Below, piece by piece: positions 50,445-61,969 of a stretch of DNA of 64,000 bases; the stretch's first letter is position 1, and every line of letters starts with the position of its first letter. The notes under the pieces were generated by a model, which did no database searches, had not been told where the DNA came from, and was given only the letters and a program-made list of their open reading frames with translations. The stretch is from Plectrocnemia conspersa (lineage: Eukaryota > Arthropoda > Insecta > Trichoptera > Polycentropodidae), in assembly GCA_009617715.1 (NCBI GenBank), contig VTFK01000523.1, positions 1 through 64,000 of the forward strand, given 5' to 3'. A program made the translations under genes and the position numbers.

Positions 50445-51075
50445 TTAATGGGTGTGATTTCGCAGTCAGAAAAACGCCAAATTGGTGATAATTTATTGTA
50501 TAATATTACATATATTGCAGCAAACTATGGTGGGCAAGTATCGTTTTTTTCCGAGCGCTGGTGGAAAAGCTGGCGGAGGGATGATATCCAGTGAATGGTC
50601 TTCTGAAGTCTCATAATCTGGCGATGTTCCTTTCTTTGTGGCACGTACCACTTGCTGCCCGCTGATGTCGGTCCTTCTCTTGCTATTCTGGCTATTTCTG
50701 ACCGTCTGCCTCTAGTCCATTGGAGGCCGACCTTAAGTATCATGGCTAAGGAAAACTATCTGGCAAATCATTTAACCAATTGTTGCACTCGTTTATTCAA
50801 TTAACGATATTTGTCCACGCCTCTAAAAGGTCACATTTGATTGATGAACATATTTAAAGGTCGAATTGTGCAATGGGCTAAACGTGACTAAGCTGTGTTT
50901 TTTGTCGTCCGGTGATATATTGTTTTCGCAACCGTTATGCAACAAAGAAATATATTTTTTTCTGCATCGAAAGGTAATTACAACGTGTTTACTTGTTTGT
51001 TACCTTTTTCCTCTAAACATAACGAAAGCTATTGTAGTGGTTCGTTCAGTTACACTCTTTTGTCACGTTCATCAT
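50445..51075 (+). repeat. Unidentified dispersed repeat, copy C
   Basis: This is the longest and best-matching copy. It starts TGTGATTTCGCAGTC, shares GGTGGAAAAGCTGGCGGA and CACGCCTCTAAAAGGTCACATTT with copy B, and continues through CAACAAAGAAATAT and AACGAAAGC. Open frames in it (50525-50743 minus, 50866-51279 plus) have no recognised domain. No hAT-type ends surround it, so the family is mobile or duplicated independently of hAT element 2. Confidence 0.6.
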
Positions 51076-51189
51076 TATCATTGTATTCAATGCGCGATCT
51101 TAAAAAAAAACCCCCAAAACTTATTATGTGTACCATTTCTAAATTTAAATGCCAGATTGAAAATATATTATTGCATACGCCAGATTATT

Positions 51190-51690
51190 TTTTTTTTTTG
51201 GGATCCGGTACTGGGCCGCGAACCGCAATTTGAAACACGCTGGGTTAAAGAGGTGGCAGCCAGTCAGTGGTCCGAGTAGGGGTTCAAAAAAGCTGAAAGC
51301 GACGTCAGAATTTAATTTGTCGGGGGTACGGAGTGAGCTCTTCCTGTTCATTCGCAACCGCACTCGGACATGGCTCGAAACAAATTCGAAACGCTGGTCG
51401 TTAAATGGTTAACCGAGCAACCTGGCTCGCAGGTGTTTGCGGGTGAATAATTCGGAAAATATTCACGGCCAGGAATTCAGCCTAAAATTTGTAATTAAAT
51501 TACTATGTAGCGAGCGAACTGAAAAATTGCTTTATCGTTTGCGACAGATGCGGCCATGGCCCATCATTATCCTCACTTCGCACTCGCAAAAACTTAAATC
51601 GTTATATTGTGAACGATCAGTTAAATTTCGTTTTAAATCGCGTTTTTACAACTCAGGTTTTATTGCATTTTACGTAAATACATGACTTCC
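51190..51690. other. GC-rich island downstream of repeat copy C
   Basis: About 500 bases near 45-50% GC, with open frames on both strands (51230-51412 and 51437-51685 plus, 51145-51363 minus) and no recognisable protein. The lack of stops is explained by composition. It is a candidate conserved non-coding block, or the far end of the neighbouring repeat. Confidence 0.3.
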
Positions 51691-52536
51691 AGGAAGTGCG
51701 ATTAATTTTTGGCGGAATATATTAATTAAATGTTCCCAAACTTTTCTGTGCACAATACACTTATTTTAGATTCTTTTCAAATGAAATTATCATAGATTAG
51801 AATATCATTTATCTTTTGTATCATATGTTCATTAATTTTTAAATAAAAAGTATTAATAAATTTGTATGATAAATCAACTTACATAATTCAAAATAAAATT
51901 AAAAGTAATATTAAAATCTGATTTTAAAAATATATTAATTATAAATAAATCAACCGTTTAATTAAGTGAAAAATCCAACTTTAGACAAAAGTGATATTTT
52001 TTATATCCCACATACACCGACAGGTATTTTTTCTTAAAAAAATACTTAAATGTTTTCATAAAAGCTGTAAATCTATTAGAAAATAAAGCCAATGAAAATC
52101 CGATTATGTCGTTCAAGAAAATTCGGCACGGTATTTACCCGTGTAACGATATATAAGTTTTATAGTAATAAAAATAAATATTTTTCACGAAATAATGTCA
52201 TATTTATTTAAAAAAAATTGACACTTATTTTCTGTGTTTTTTTTCTATAGTTTAGCTTACATCCGTTGGGCTAAAATGAGCAAAATAAAAATATTTTCAG
52301 AATTAAAAAGCAACAGTAATACCATATTTAAAAATATAAAACATAAGTGTCAAATTAGTTAACTTAATACGAAACTTTATTTAACATTGTGTGGTGCGAA
52401 AAAAAGACAGCTTCAGTTGTAAGAATCTTATTATTTTCTATTGTCTTTTTATTTTCATTCGAACCGAGATGAATTTCCTAATTAGACAAATTATTATTAA
52501 AATTTAAATAAAGACCTAATTTGGCATAGAGGCAGC

Positions 52537-52677
<141 letters not shown>

Positions 52678-53456
52678 ATATGTCAGACTTTTACTCGAGA
52701 ACGAACCCCAGTGATAAATAATATAACCCTATGTGTTACTAGTTATATTTTAAACTATAAAAATACAATTAGAACATATAATAAAAAAAATACAACCCTA
52801 ATGGTAATTTTTTAATAATGTGGTGATATCAATTCGATTTGTTTTTCTCCAACTTGGGAAAACGTCATCATATTTGTTTTTTATAATAAAAACAATCACT
52901 TTATAGCAGTGATTTTTACTAGAATTTGAATGCGCATTAAAAATAATATTCACAGGTCCTAAATAATCAATTGACTTGTGAGCTAAAAATAAAACGCCAT
53001 CTAAACACGAGTGGGTATTATTGTAGAAATCGGTTCATTTGAGGTCTGCAAATTAAGTTGTAAAAATTAATTACAAAAACTATTTTAGCACACAATGCGA
53101 TTTTTGTATATTTTAATTTACACTTTAACTTTTATCAACAATATGCCATGCAAGCTGTACATAACTAAGAAAAATATTATAGATTTTAATAATAAACAGA
53201 TATGTCGAGATTAAACTAAACTAGACGCGCAGTGAAATTTTTATTGACATTACATTTTATTTTTATTTTATTACAATAATTGAATACAAAATTTTACTAA
53301 TCAATTATTTTTAGAACATATTTACGATTATTAACAGTTGTATATAATAAATGAGATAAGTAAATAATATGTGTTAATGTCTTATGTTCATAGTCAAGGT
53401 ATCATAGTTACGCATATAGCTGAAAATTGCTAACTGAAATATATTAGACAAACGGG

Positions 53457-53925
53457 GAGAGAGTACCACAGAGATAAGTGCTCAGCCCTTCAGTTATAGA
53501 TCTCATTTACACAAATGATCTACTAAAAACTAACGGAATAATGGCAGCTACCTTGGCAAATGATACTGTAGTATAAGCAAGGCATTCTGACCAAAAACTA
53601 TAAAATACTTTAACTGGGAATTAATAAAATCTAGCACCGGTGAATGAAGCAAGACCAGTTCAATTACAAATAAAACTTCCCAAACATCAAACTGGGAAAT
53701 AAAACTCCGTCTGAAAAATAAAAGATAAACTATTTGGAATTCATTTGGAGCAAAGTTTAACACAAAACCACTACCTTATAGAAAAGTGAGCTAAGTGGAA
53801 TACCCAACATAAACAAATTAACTGTTTAATTATCAAAAGTTCTAGTCTTTCACTTAAAAACCAGATCTCAGAATAATTCTTTGACCAATGTAGAAAGATA
53901 AAACTGTAAAAATGGTATATACATT
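53457..53925 (+). pseudogene. Jockey LINE RT fragment, + strand
   Basis: The + strand reads VPQR, a stop, VLSPSVIDLIYTNDLL, then GIMAATLANDTVV, a stop and ARHSD, later LFGIHLEQSLT and NKLTV. These align with Jockey RT motif B (GVPQGSVLSP...YTxDLP), motif C (ATFADDTVV-x-A-x-HSD) and the YLGIHLD-x-x-LTW thumb start. The catalytic FADD is changed to LAND. Stops confirm a dead copy. It sits head-on to the minus-strand element starting near 53985. Confidence 0.8.
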
Positions 53926-53984
53926 GTAATTAAGCCCGCTTTATTGACAATCGTAGCTTTCGGATGCACTTACGGACAAAAAAA

Positions 53985-54625
53985 ATTATAAATGTCTTAA
54001 TTAAACGCGTTTCTCATAACAAAGCCTAAGTATCTTAGAAAAATTTTCGCAGACGTCGTTCACGCGTAGAGAGAACCTCCACTTGCTTTCAAAAGTAATA
54101 AAAAGATTTTTAGTATTTATTTTGAAAGCCAAAACATTCACACAGAGATCAGAGATATACTCTAAATAAATCCAGAATAAATCCAGTAAATGAAATCCAG
54201 CAAATGACACAATATGCAACTTTCTGGTACCAAATGGCAAATTTTTTAAAGCAGCCCATCTCCATAGAGAATTTAAATCATTCTGTAGAAAGAAGGCCTC
54301 AGCAACATATCGAAAGTACTTAAACAGTTTTATATCATCTCAATACAAAAGAAAACTTAAGTTTGTATTTTAGTCCATAATAAATAATATGAAGAATAGG
54401 GAGCAGCGAAAAAAACAGCCCCTTGAAAAAGCTTTAGAAGGGTGAAATATTTATTTGCTATGAACTTACTACGATCGCTTGAATAATTCGAGAATAGCTG
54501 AGTTATTCTTAAGTGAATTATCTGAGCTACCAAGATCTGATATTTTTTACTATTGACACATGACAAACGTTTCAAATACCCTCTCAAAATCCGTGTATAC
54601 GACGTCTAAATTTATTGAATAAAAA
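53985..54625 (-). pseudogene. Jockey/CR1-like LINE RT fragment, - strand
   Basis: In order on the minus strand: DVVYTDFERVFET (motif A), SSDRSKFIANKYF (the DRSQ-x-V region), a decayed PQGS...LLFILFIND region, LLY-stop-DDIKLFKYF (motif C with the second residue of YADD now TGA), LQNDLNSLWRWA, and VNDVCENFSKILRLCYEKR (thumb). It overlaps the 17.8-kb copy from motif C to the thumb and the 1.2-kb fragment at motif A, so all three are one family. The stop inside motif C and several frameshifts make it inactive. Confidence 0.8.
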
Positions 54626-54779
54626 TAATAATAATCATCCACACCTATCAAAGCCATATCAATTATTGTATTCGACTTAAATTTTTTAATGGTTACCTAA
54701 AGAACACATACGAGTTCTATTTTTTGATTTTTTTAGCTATGCATAAATAAATCTTTTTAAAAAAATTATTTACAATCGT

Positions 54780-55330
54780 CCGCAAAACCTGTTGTAGCGT
54801 ATACTGACAGTTGCAAATAAAATGCTATCACATTTTGCCGTTAAAACTTTACCCAAACACACAAATATTTATCCAACGTGCGGTTATTGTTATCGTTACG
54901 CGGTTGAACAATGGTCGCACAGAGCACGCGATATCGAGCGTATATACATAATGTTATTACAGGAAACAATTCAGTCCTCTGGCGGATTCCGGATCGGTCC
55001 ACGAACAGACCAAGGAGAAAATACACTGTCTCGTGCGGCCATAAATCAAGCATACTTTCAAAAGTTACATCACACACTGCGCTATATTGTTCATGTCTGC
55101 ACTTAGCTTGCAACGAATTCCTAGGTATGGATATAGCGCCTCTGTTAACAACTATGCGCCGTGTGGCGACGTCCAAAGTGTTACCAAAATTCGCGCGCGC
55201 CGCCTCTTCATACGACGTGGATTGTGACAAACGGGACGTTGGGTCGTTTAACGGAAGTTTCCAAAGTGGGTGGACGTTAAACGTATAGTTAACGTGTTTT
55301 AGCATGATGTAATCCATTATGCGTGATTGT
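54780..55330. other. GC-rich island with long open frames on both strands
   Basis: Frames of 158 codons (54841-55317 minus), 125 codons (54911-55288 plus) and 94 codons (54822-55106 plus) overlap. None has a recognisable motif, signal peptide or membrane segment. Opposed open frames in a local GC-rich block are expected from the composition. A conserved regulatory block, an unknown repeat or a small gene remain possible; the minus frame is the longest in the window. Confidence 0.35.
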
Positions 55331-55849
55331 GGGTTTAGTCTTTGTGAGGTATGAATTTTGGTTTGTCTAGAAGTCGGTCTTACTTTACAAGGATCAAACG
55401 CATTTTTGTGTTCATACTAATATTCTACTTTCTTTAAAAAAGTACTGTTTATATTTAAAAAAAGGCATTTGCTTATTAAAATGGTGAAAGTTTAGTTCGA
55501 GAACAAATAATATTTAATCTAGGTTATGCAGATGACACAGATAAAAAAAGTTACTCGATTAAGTCGAAAGAAAATATGAATTAATAAAAATAAGAATTAA
55601 TAAGAAAATAAATATTGGCACAGTATTTTTTTGTACAGAAAAAATAAATATTTTTGAATAATTATCTACAACCTAATATACCTTTGCTTATTAGTCATGG
55701 TAATAAGATAAGAATTAGAAGTAAAAACCCGTTACGGCTGACGATAAAGAAACTATTCAAAATTCTATCTAGTATCCAAAAATGTATCTGAAATTTTGTT
55801 TAAAAAAAAAATAAAAAAAACACAATTTTTTAGATAAAATTTAATTTTA

Positions 55850-56245
55850 TTAAAATAATTACTTTCATATTTTGTAACTTTATCTATATACAACTTTTTT
55901 TCAAAATGCTGTGTCTTTAGATGTAATAAATTTTCTAAGCTCCGCTTTTATCATTTCTTTATTTAAAAATTGTATATTTATTGTATGATTATCTAGCGCC
56001 AAAAAGGGTGATAGTCGCTTGGAAAAATGTCGGGAAAATATGGAGGGTGCGGTAATATTTCCTATCCTAATGTGCAAACTTTTTCTCAAGTATGTCTTGC
56101 AATATGAAGTCTTGCTTTATCTTACACGAAACTTTCTTTTGATTAACTAGCCCTGGTTGTTACTGATGAAGCGCATCTTTCATGTAGTAAATCTCGTAGC
56201 TTTCATAGTCAAAAATATCGGCTACGTTCCAATATAGGAATATAT
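55850..56245 (-). pseudogene. mariner transposase relic, C-terminal half
   Basis: Minus-strand reading: ALHQ...PGLVNQKKVS, KARLHIARHT, a stop, EKVCTLG, a stop, EILPHPPYFPDIFPSDYHP, then after one frameshift FLALDNHTIN and NKEMIKAELRKFITSKDTAF, a stop and KK. This is the mariner pattern 'ARPH...GWE-x-LPHPPYSPDLAPSDYHLF...NKE' and includes the third catalytic Asp (PSDYH). The N-terminal HTH half and both inverted terminal repeats were not found. In-frame stops and a frameshift make it inactive. Confidence 0.85.
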
Positions 56246-56249
56246 TTGA

Positions 56250-59200
56250 CATAAATTTAATTCAATCGATATTTTTAATCGAAGATAAAATATATCTGGC
56301 GTTTTGAGAAAATATTACGCGTGTATTCGGGTTTGCCGTTGAAACGGCTGTTTCTAATCTCTTCTAGCGGCAACGCCAATTTGTTTTAAGAAATCGTTAC
56401 TTTTTTTTAATTTGTCATTCCACTGAAAAGTGGCAGACATCAAAAAAGCTCAATAATATCATACGGGAAGCTTCATAAGATTCCCATGTCGTCTGGACAA
56501 AGTACCGTTACACGAAGTAGTATGCTTTATCTCTTTCTTCATTCAATGCGATACCCCTCCCAATTCTCTCTCTTTCGGGAATCGGTGTTAGTCCTGGATT
56601 GTTAAATGAATAAATTTTAATAACCTACAATAACACTGACTTCATTCCATAATTTTGCTACCTATGATTCTGTTTTTTTTTTAATTTTGCGTAGAATTTC
56701 GAACGACCTTTTAAATAAATAGAAAGATTATAGTAATTAATAAATGTGTTCCTATTAATTGTTGTTTACAAAAGCAATAAAATATTTGTATTTATTATAA
56801 GAAGAGATATTTATTATATATTAAAATAAAATGGCATATATTTCTTTAGAAGCACAGCGTAACACTACCACGGTATATGGCTGAGAAACAAATAGTAATG
56901 GATTCTAATTAGAATGTAGCGGTATATCGTCGAGCTCAATGGGGAATCTTATAACGCAGGCAACAGAGAATCAGAGGACTTTCACTCAGAAACTTCGTCT
57001 AAGAATTTCTCTGAAACTTGGTTTACATTCATAATTGAACGTATATTTCGGAGTTCAATGCATCGGAACTTTAAGAGCTAGTATATGGGCTGTAATAAGA
57101 TAAATATTGCAGAAACCGCCGCTCTTCTTTTCGCATCCACTAGTTATCCTATGAACGTATATAGCATAAGGACGCCTATGGCCTAAGGACGCGCCAATGA
57201 AAAACATTTTTTGATTGTTTAACAACGAATTAAATTATGACAATAACAAAAAACTTTATAATGACAAAAATAAACATATCTGATTCCAAGGCTAACAGAA
57301 AGACGGATCTAATAGATACATGCGTCGTTCTTTGAGTCGTCACTCGTTTTTTCGAGTCGTTTTTAATTTTTCACGTCGCAAACCGACATGTGTGCCCTCG
57401 GTTTGAAATCAATCTTTAATAAATTACAAAAGTATTTTAAAAACTTCAATCTATTTTGAGAAATTAACAACTAGCATCAATCAGAATTTAACATTGTCTG
57501 CACAAACAATACCACCGCCTTTTCAAAGTGAACAGTTAAATACCCGGGCTTAAACCTAAATTCCGAGATAAAATTTGACACACATTTTGAAACTTCGTTC
57601 TAAAGAGATTTCTGTCATTGTGGCTCAGACAGATATATAATAGAAAAACTCGCTTACTACAAAAAAATCTTAATACATAAATCATAACAGTAACACCACT
57701 AATTTTAAATTGCAAGTTGTACAAAATAAATCCTTAGAAATAATATATAACAAACATTTTTATACTATTCCTATAAAATTAAATAATTGCCTACAAATAC
57801 CAACGGTCAAAGAATATTGTCGATTTTAATGCAAGAAAATACTATAAAAATATTTTGCACCTTGAGACCTTTTCGAGTTTGGCATTAATATTATATATAC
57901 TACGTATGTAATTTATCCCAAAAAACAATTTATGTGTGTTTCATTCTGCTATTCGTAAGTAATCTTTAATATATGATTTATCATTTTTTAAAAGAATATC
58001 TCTCTAGAAATATAGATATGTAGAAACTTCTATCAGTAGAAAGTAAAATATATTTTACATCAATCATTGTTGACAGAAGACATAATCTAATTTCGCAAAA
58101 AGCAATATCGCTTCCTAGAAGACGGATCATTATATAACGCAATTTTCTAATGTCACAATACTATCACATGTATATTTTATTAAATAAATAATATCTTTAT
58201 AATACACATATCTAAAAAAGTGACGTGTTATTCGATTTGCAGACGCGAGTGTATGTTTTTTTCATATTAGATGTGTGATATATGTGAAAAATATGAAACA
58301 GAATAATATATGTGGGCGGTGGGGTGGAGTATGAGGTTGATTTTAAGGTGAATGTGTTTGTGAGGATTATATGTATATACAATATTTTTTCATATATCCC
58401 TTCCGTATTTATAACGCATCGAAATCGTTGCGAGAAAATGATACATAGTCAAAGGTAAAACCTAATATCCGTGAGTCCGTCTATAAATCAGCGAATCGAT
58501 CGATAGCAATGGATGTGTTTTCCACTTTTCCAGATAGATTTTTCCGATGTTTCTTCTCTCTGGTCCAGAATTGTCCCGGGGTAGGTTTCCGGACCAATCG
58601 GTTTAACGCGTCCCGTCAGTGACTTTTATATATTGGCGCTATTTGAGATATTTTACGTTGCATTACGCAATATAATTTATCGTCCCCTAACATGGCAAAA
58701 TATGGGTATAAATTAAAATATGGCAATCAAATAAATGGCATTCCAAAGATAAAATCCTAAATATATTTCATTTTATAAATTATATCCTAAAATTAAAAAA
58801 AATGTATTTACAAACAATACAAATACATGGTTCTATTACTAATCTTATTTTAGCTACTATTTTTTTTAATATTAAAACTACGATTTTAGAATTAATTTGC
58901 TATTGTTTTCATCTGTATTTTAATGAATAACTGTAAACGTATCGATTTTGTTGCATTAGCCTTTTATGTGTGATATATAAATTAATCTATACACATTAAA
59001 AAATCTAAGATTGGCATTTTTATTGATTTTTTCAAAGCAAAAAAAAACCGATTGTGGTAAAAATGTTGAGATGGATGTACGGTGAAAGATCGTTAATCTT
59101 ATTGGGACGTATGTGCTTGACCGGATTAGTATTCAAACAATTTTTAAAAGGAATGTGACGAGGGAAAGCCGCTTTTTTTATTAAATATTTCCATTGAAAT

Positions 59201-61500
59201 AATTCTGAGATAAATGACTCATGTTTGCTAAATGATTTATTAGTAATTAGAAGCGTTGACTATTAATATGTTCTCATTTGCTTAAGCAAAGAACATAAAT
59301 GAATAGTAAAAATATTTAAAATACATTTAAGTTATTGGCAAAAAAAAATACAACTTTATTTCTTGCAGCAAAATAAAACTATACATATGAAATTAAATAA
59401 ATAATAAAATAGTTATAATGTAATTTTTAGTATAAAAACGTATCTACATATATAAATTAAATATGGTTATTTATTTAATTTAAATAGAAATAAAACTAAA
59501 TTAACAATATTGAAAACTAAGAATGAAATTGAGGGAAATGTATAGTTAATCTAAAAAGATATGCAATTAGACGCAAGTTTATGAATAAAACAACTTGTAT
59601 GCAGCCCTCACCGCTTTATATGATGAAATTTACAGTGTGTTCGACAGATTTTTACCTAGAAAAAAAGCGAGGCGGTAGGGGCTACCCTAAAATGTTTATC
59701 GAGGGACGTTATTGTTTACATGTCTAATTTGTAAAAGTAAAATAAAATGCATTATCAACAAACATTTTAAAATACATAATAACTATTAAATTTTGTTATT
59801 AGACTACAACTTAAATACTACGTGTATGTAATGCTATTTTAATGTTAAAGAAAATTATTATTAGTCTTTTAAAAATGCAAAAAATATATATAGTTCAGGA
59901 AAAACAAATATGTTATTAGATATATTAAACAAGGCCTTAGTAATAAAACAATAAATATAACTTCAAGTTGATTCAGATAAATTACGTACATTTCACTATT
60001 TTTTTAGAAACTATAAATCTAAACATGTATTCAAATAAAAATAAATGTTTATAATCGCTACTTCTTTTTTTACAAACTAAAAATATGATTCAAACTTCTA
60101 AGTGTCAAAGTCCAAAAGTTTGTCAACTTTTAATATAAAAATGCAATAATACAGCACATTTTGTGTAGTGATTTTTTAACAAATTTTTTTTTTGTAATTT
60201 TAGTAAAAAAAGCATATTTATTACGTTTCACTATTTTTAGCAAAATAATATATTAACAAGATTGTACTTATTTTAGCTACAAATTATATTCATATTTAAA
60301 ATATAAAAAGTGTAAATATTTGTAAATTATCGATAACTCTGATTCACATGGGTACTAAAAATTACTCAAGAGATACTGCAAATAATGACAATGCTTAATA
60401 TTACAAATTATTATTATGTATCATAAATATTTGTAAAGGATTAGCAGCGTATCAACAAGTTTATTTTGGCACCCTGTTAGTAAAAATAGTCTTGAGAAAA
60501 CTCATATATTATTATTATGTAAAGAGATGTGTTTTTATAAATAGCACCCGAATGACCCCAGCGATATAAGTTCATTTATGTTAGTTAATATGAATGATTT
60601 AAATATATATGTACACCATTAAGATATCTGCTTTTAAACGGTTGATAATATTTAGGTTTAACTTAATTGAAGACGTATTAGTAAATGCATATCTCACGTC
60701 TCAAGTATTTTGAATTAAATATAAGATGCCCAAGTAGCTGGAATAAATAATTAAGATTAAACGTAGGATTCGTATGTGGTTATTGTGGGTCTCTTGGTTA
60801 TTTAAGGGGTAAAGTGATGAATGACCAAGGCCTTTAACCTACTAAACTTTAAGTCAAATACCTTAGATTAAACATCATGCATATAATTTTGATTATAATA
60901 TTTTTAATTCTCACATTTGAAATGGTATGTTTAATTTAATTTATCATATTAAAGGATGTTACGTTTAACAGTTACGATTTTAATACAACGGTCATAATTT
61001 ATTATTAATAAATATGTAATTTAAAAATATAAATTTAGGCCACAACTTTAAAAAAAAAAATCATGATTTATGATGTAAAATTATGTATTGTAGAAAGATC
61101 ACTAAATAGTAAGCAAAGTATATTACTAATTTTTATAAATATCATCTTTATTAAGATGTTTTTAAAAATATATGAATACGATATATATTTCGGTACAATT
61201 TTTTTTTAATTACTGCTCGCATTTAAAATATTTTAAAAATAGGGTTTGCCTGATTATTATATTGTTTATTATTAATATATTAAAAAATTGAATGAACATT
61301 TAATTTAAAAAAAAATATTTTTTAGGTAAACAAGAATAGATCTTCATTGGAAATATTTTACGGAGACTGTAAAAACTAGTAAATAAATTATTAGTGGCTA
61401 ACGATTTAAATAATAATATTTGCGTAGAACCCCTAGCTTTCTAAAGGGTTTATGAAACAGTAGCAAATGCATTTTTTTAGAAAAATAATAATTATATATT
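56250..61500. other. Putative intron, mixed
   Basis: Denser blocks occur at 56310-56600, 56860-57400 and 58230-58640. The remainder to 61500 is AT-rich. Short frames there have no recognisable products. Confidence 0.4.
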
Positions 61501-61549
61501 ATATTCATATAAGTAATATATATTGTACATATATTCTATGGAGAGAATA

Positions 61550-61620
61550 ATATCCAACGGTTTACCGCAAGGATCTAAATTGTAACTGAGGAAATCTATA
61601 TTCGCATGAGTAATAATACA
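61550..61620 (+). pseudogene. Tiny RT motif-B fragment (GLPQGS)
   Basis: The + strand reads ISNGLPQGSKL before a stop. (G)LPQGS is the conserved motif B of non-LTR reverse transcriptases, more like the R1/RNase H group than the GVPQGS of the Jockey copies. Following frames to about 61960 are interrupted and not clearly alignable. A chance match is possible. Confidence 0.3.
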
Positions 61621-61969
61621 CGAAAAGCCGTTGCCCAAGTTTTACATATATATACGAAACAATATTGTAAATAAAATAAATCCTTTAAAAGCATAAAATA
61701 GTAAACGAGTTATTATTTATTATTATTGAAATTACTGAATTTTTGAAAAACATGTAAAAAGAGGTTGTGATATAGAGAGTCAAATGTTTGTTATAGACTA
61801 GACCCACCAACTAATCCTAATTTCCCTAGTAAAAAGTCAAACTATAGATTACGAAATAAAAGCTTCTACACTTACGAATAACAGTCTTAGAATTAATAGT
61901 GAGCATTTACTTCCTGATAATGAGAATCAAGCATTCGATTGAAGATGGGCAAGCTCAGAGATTAACCCT

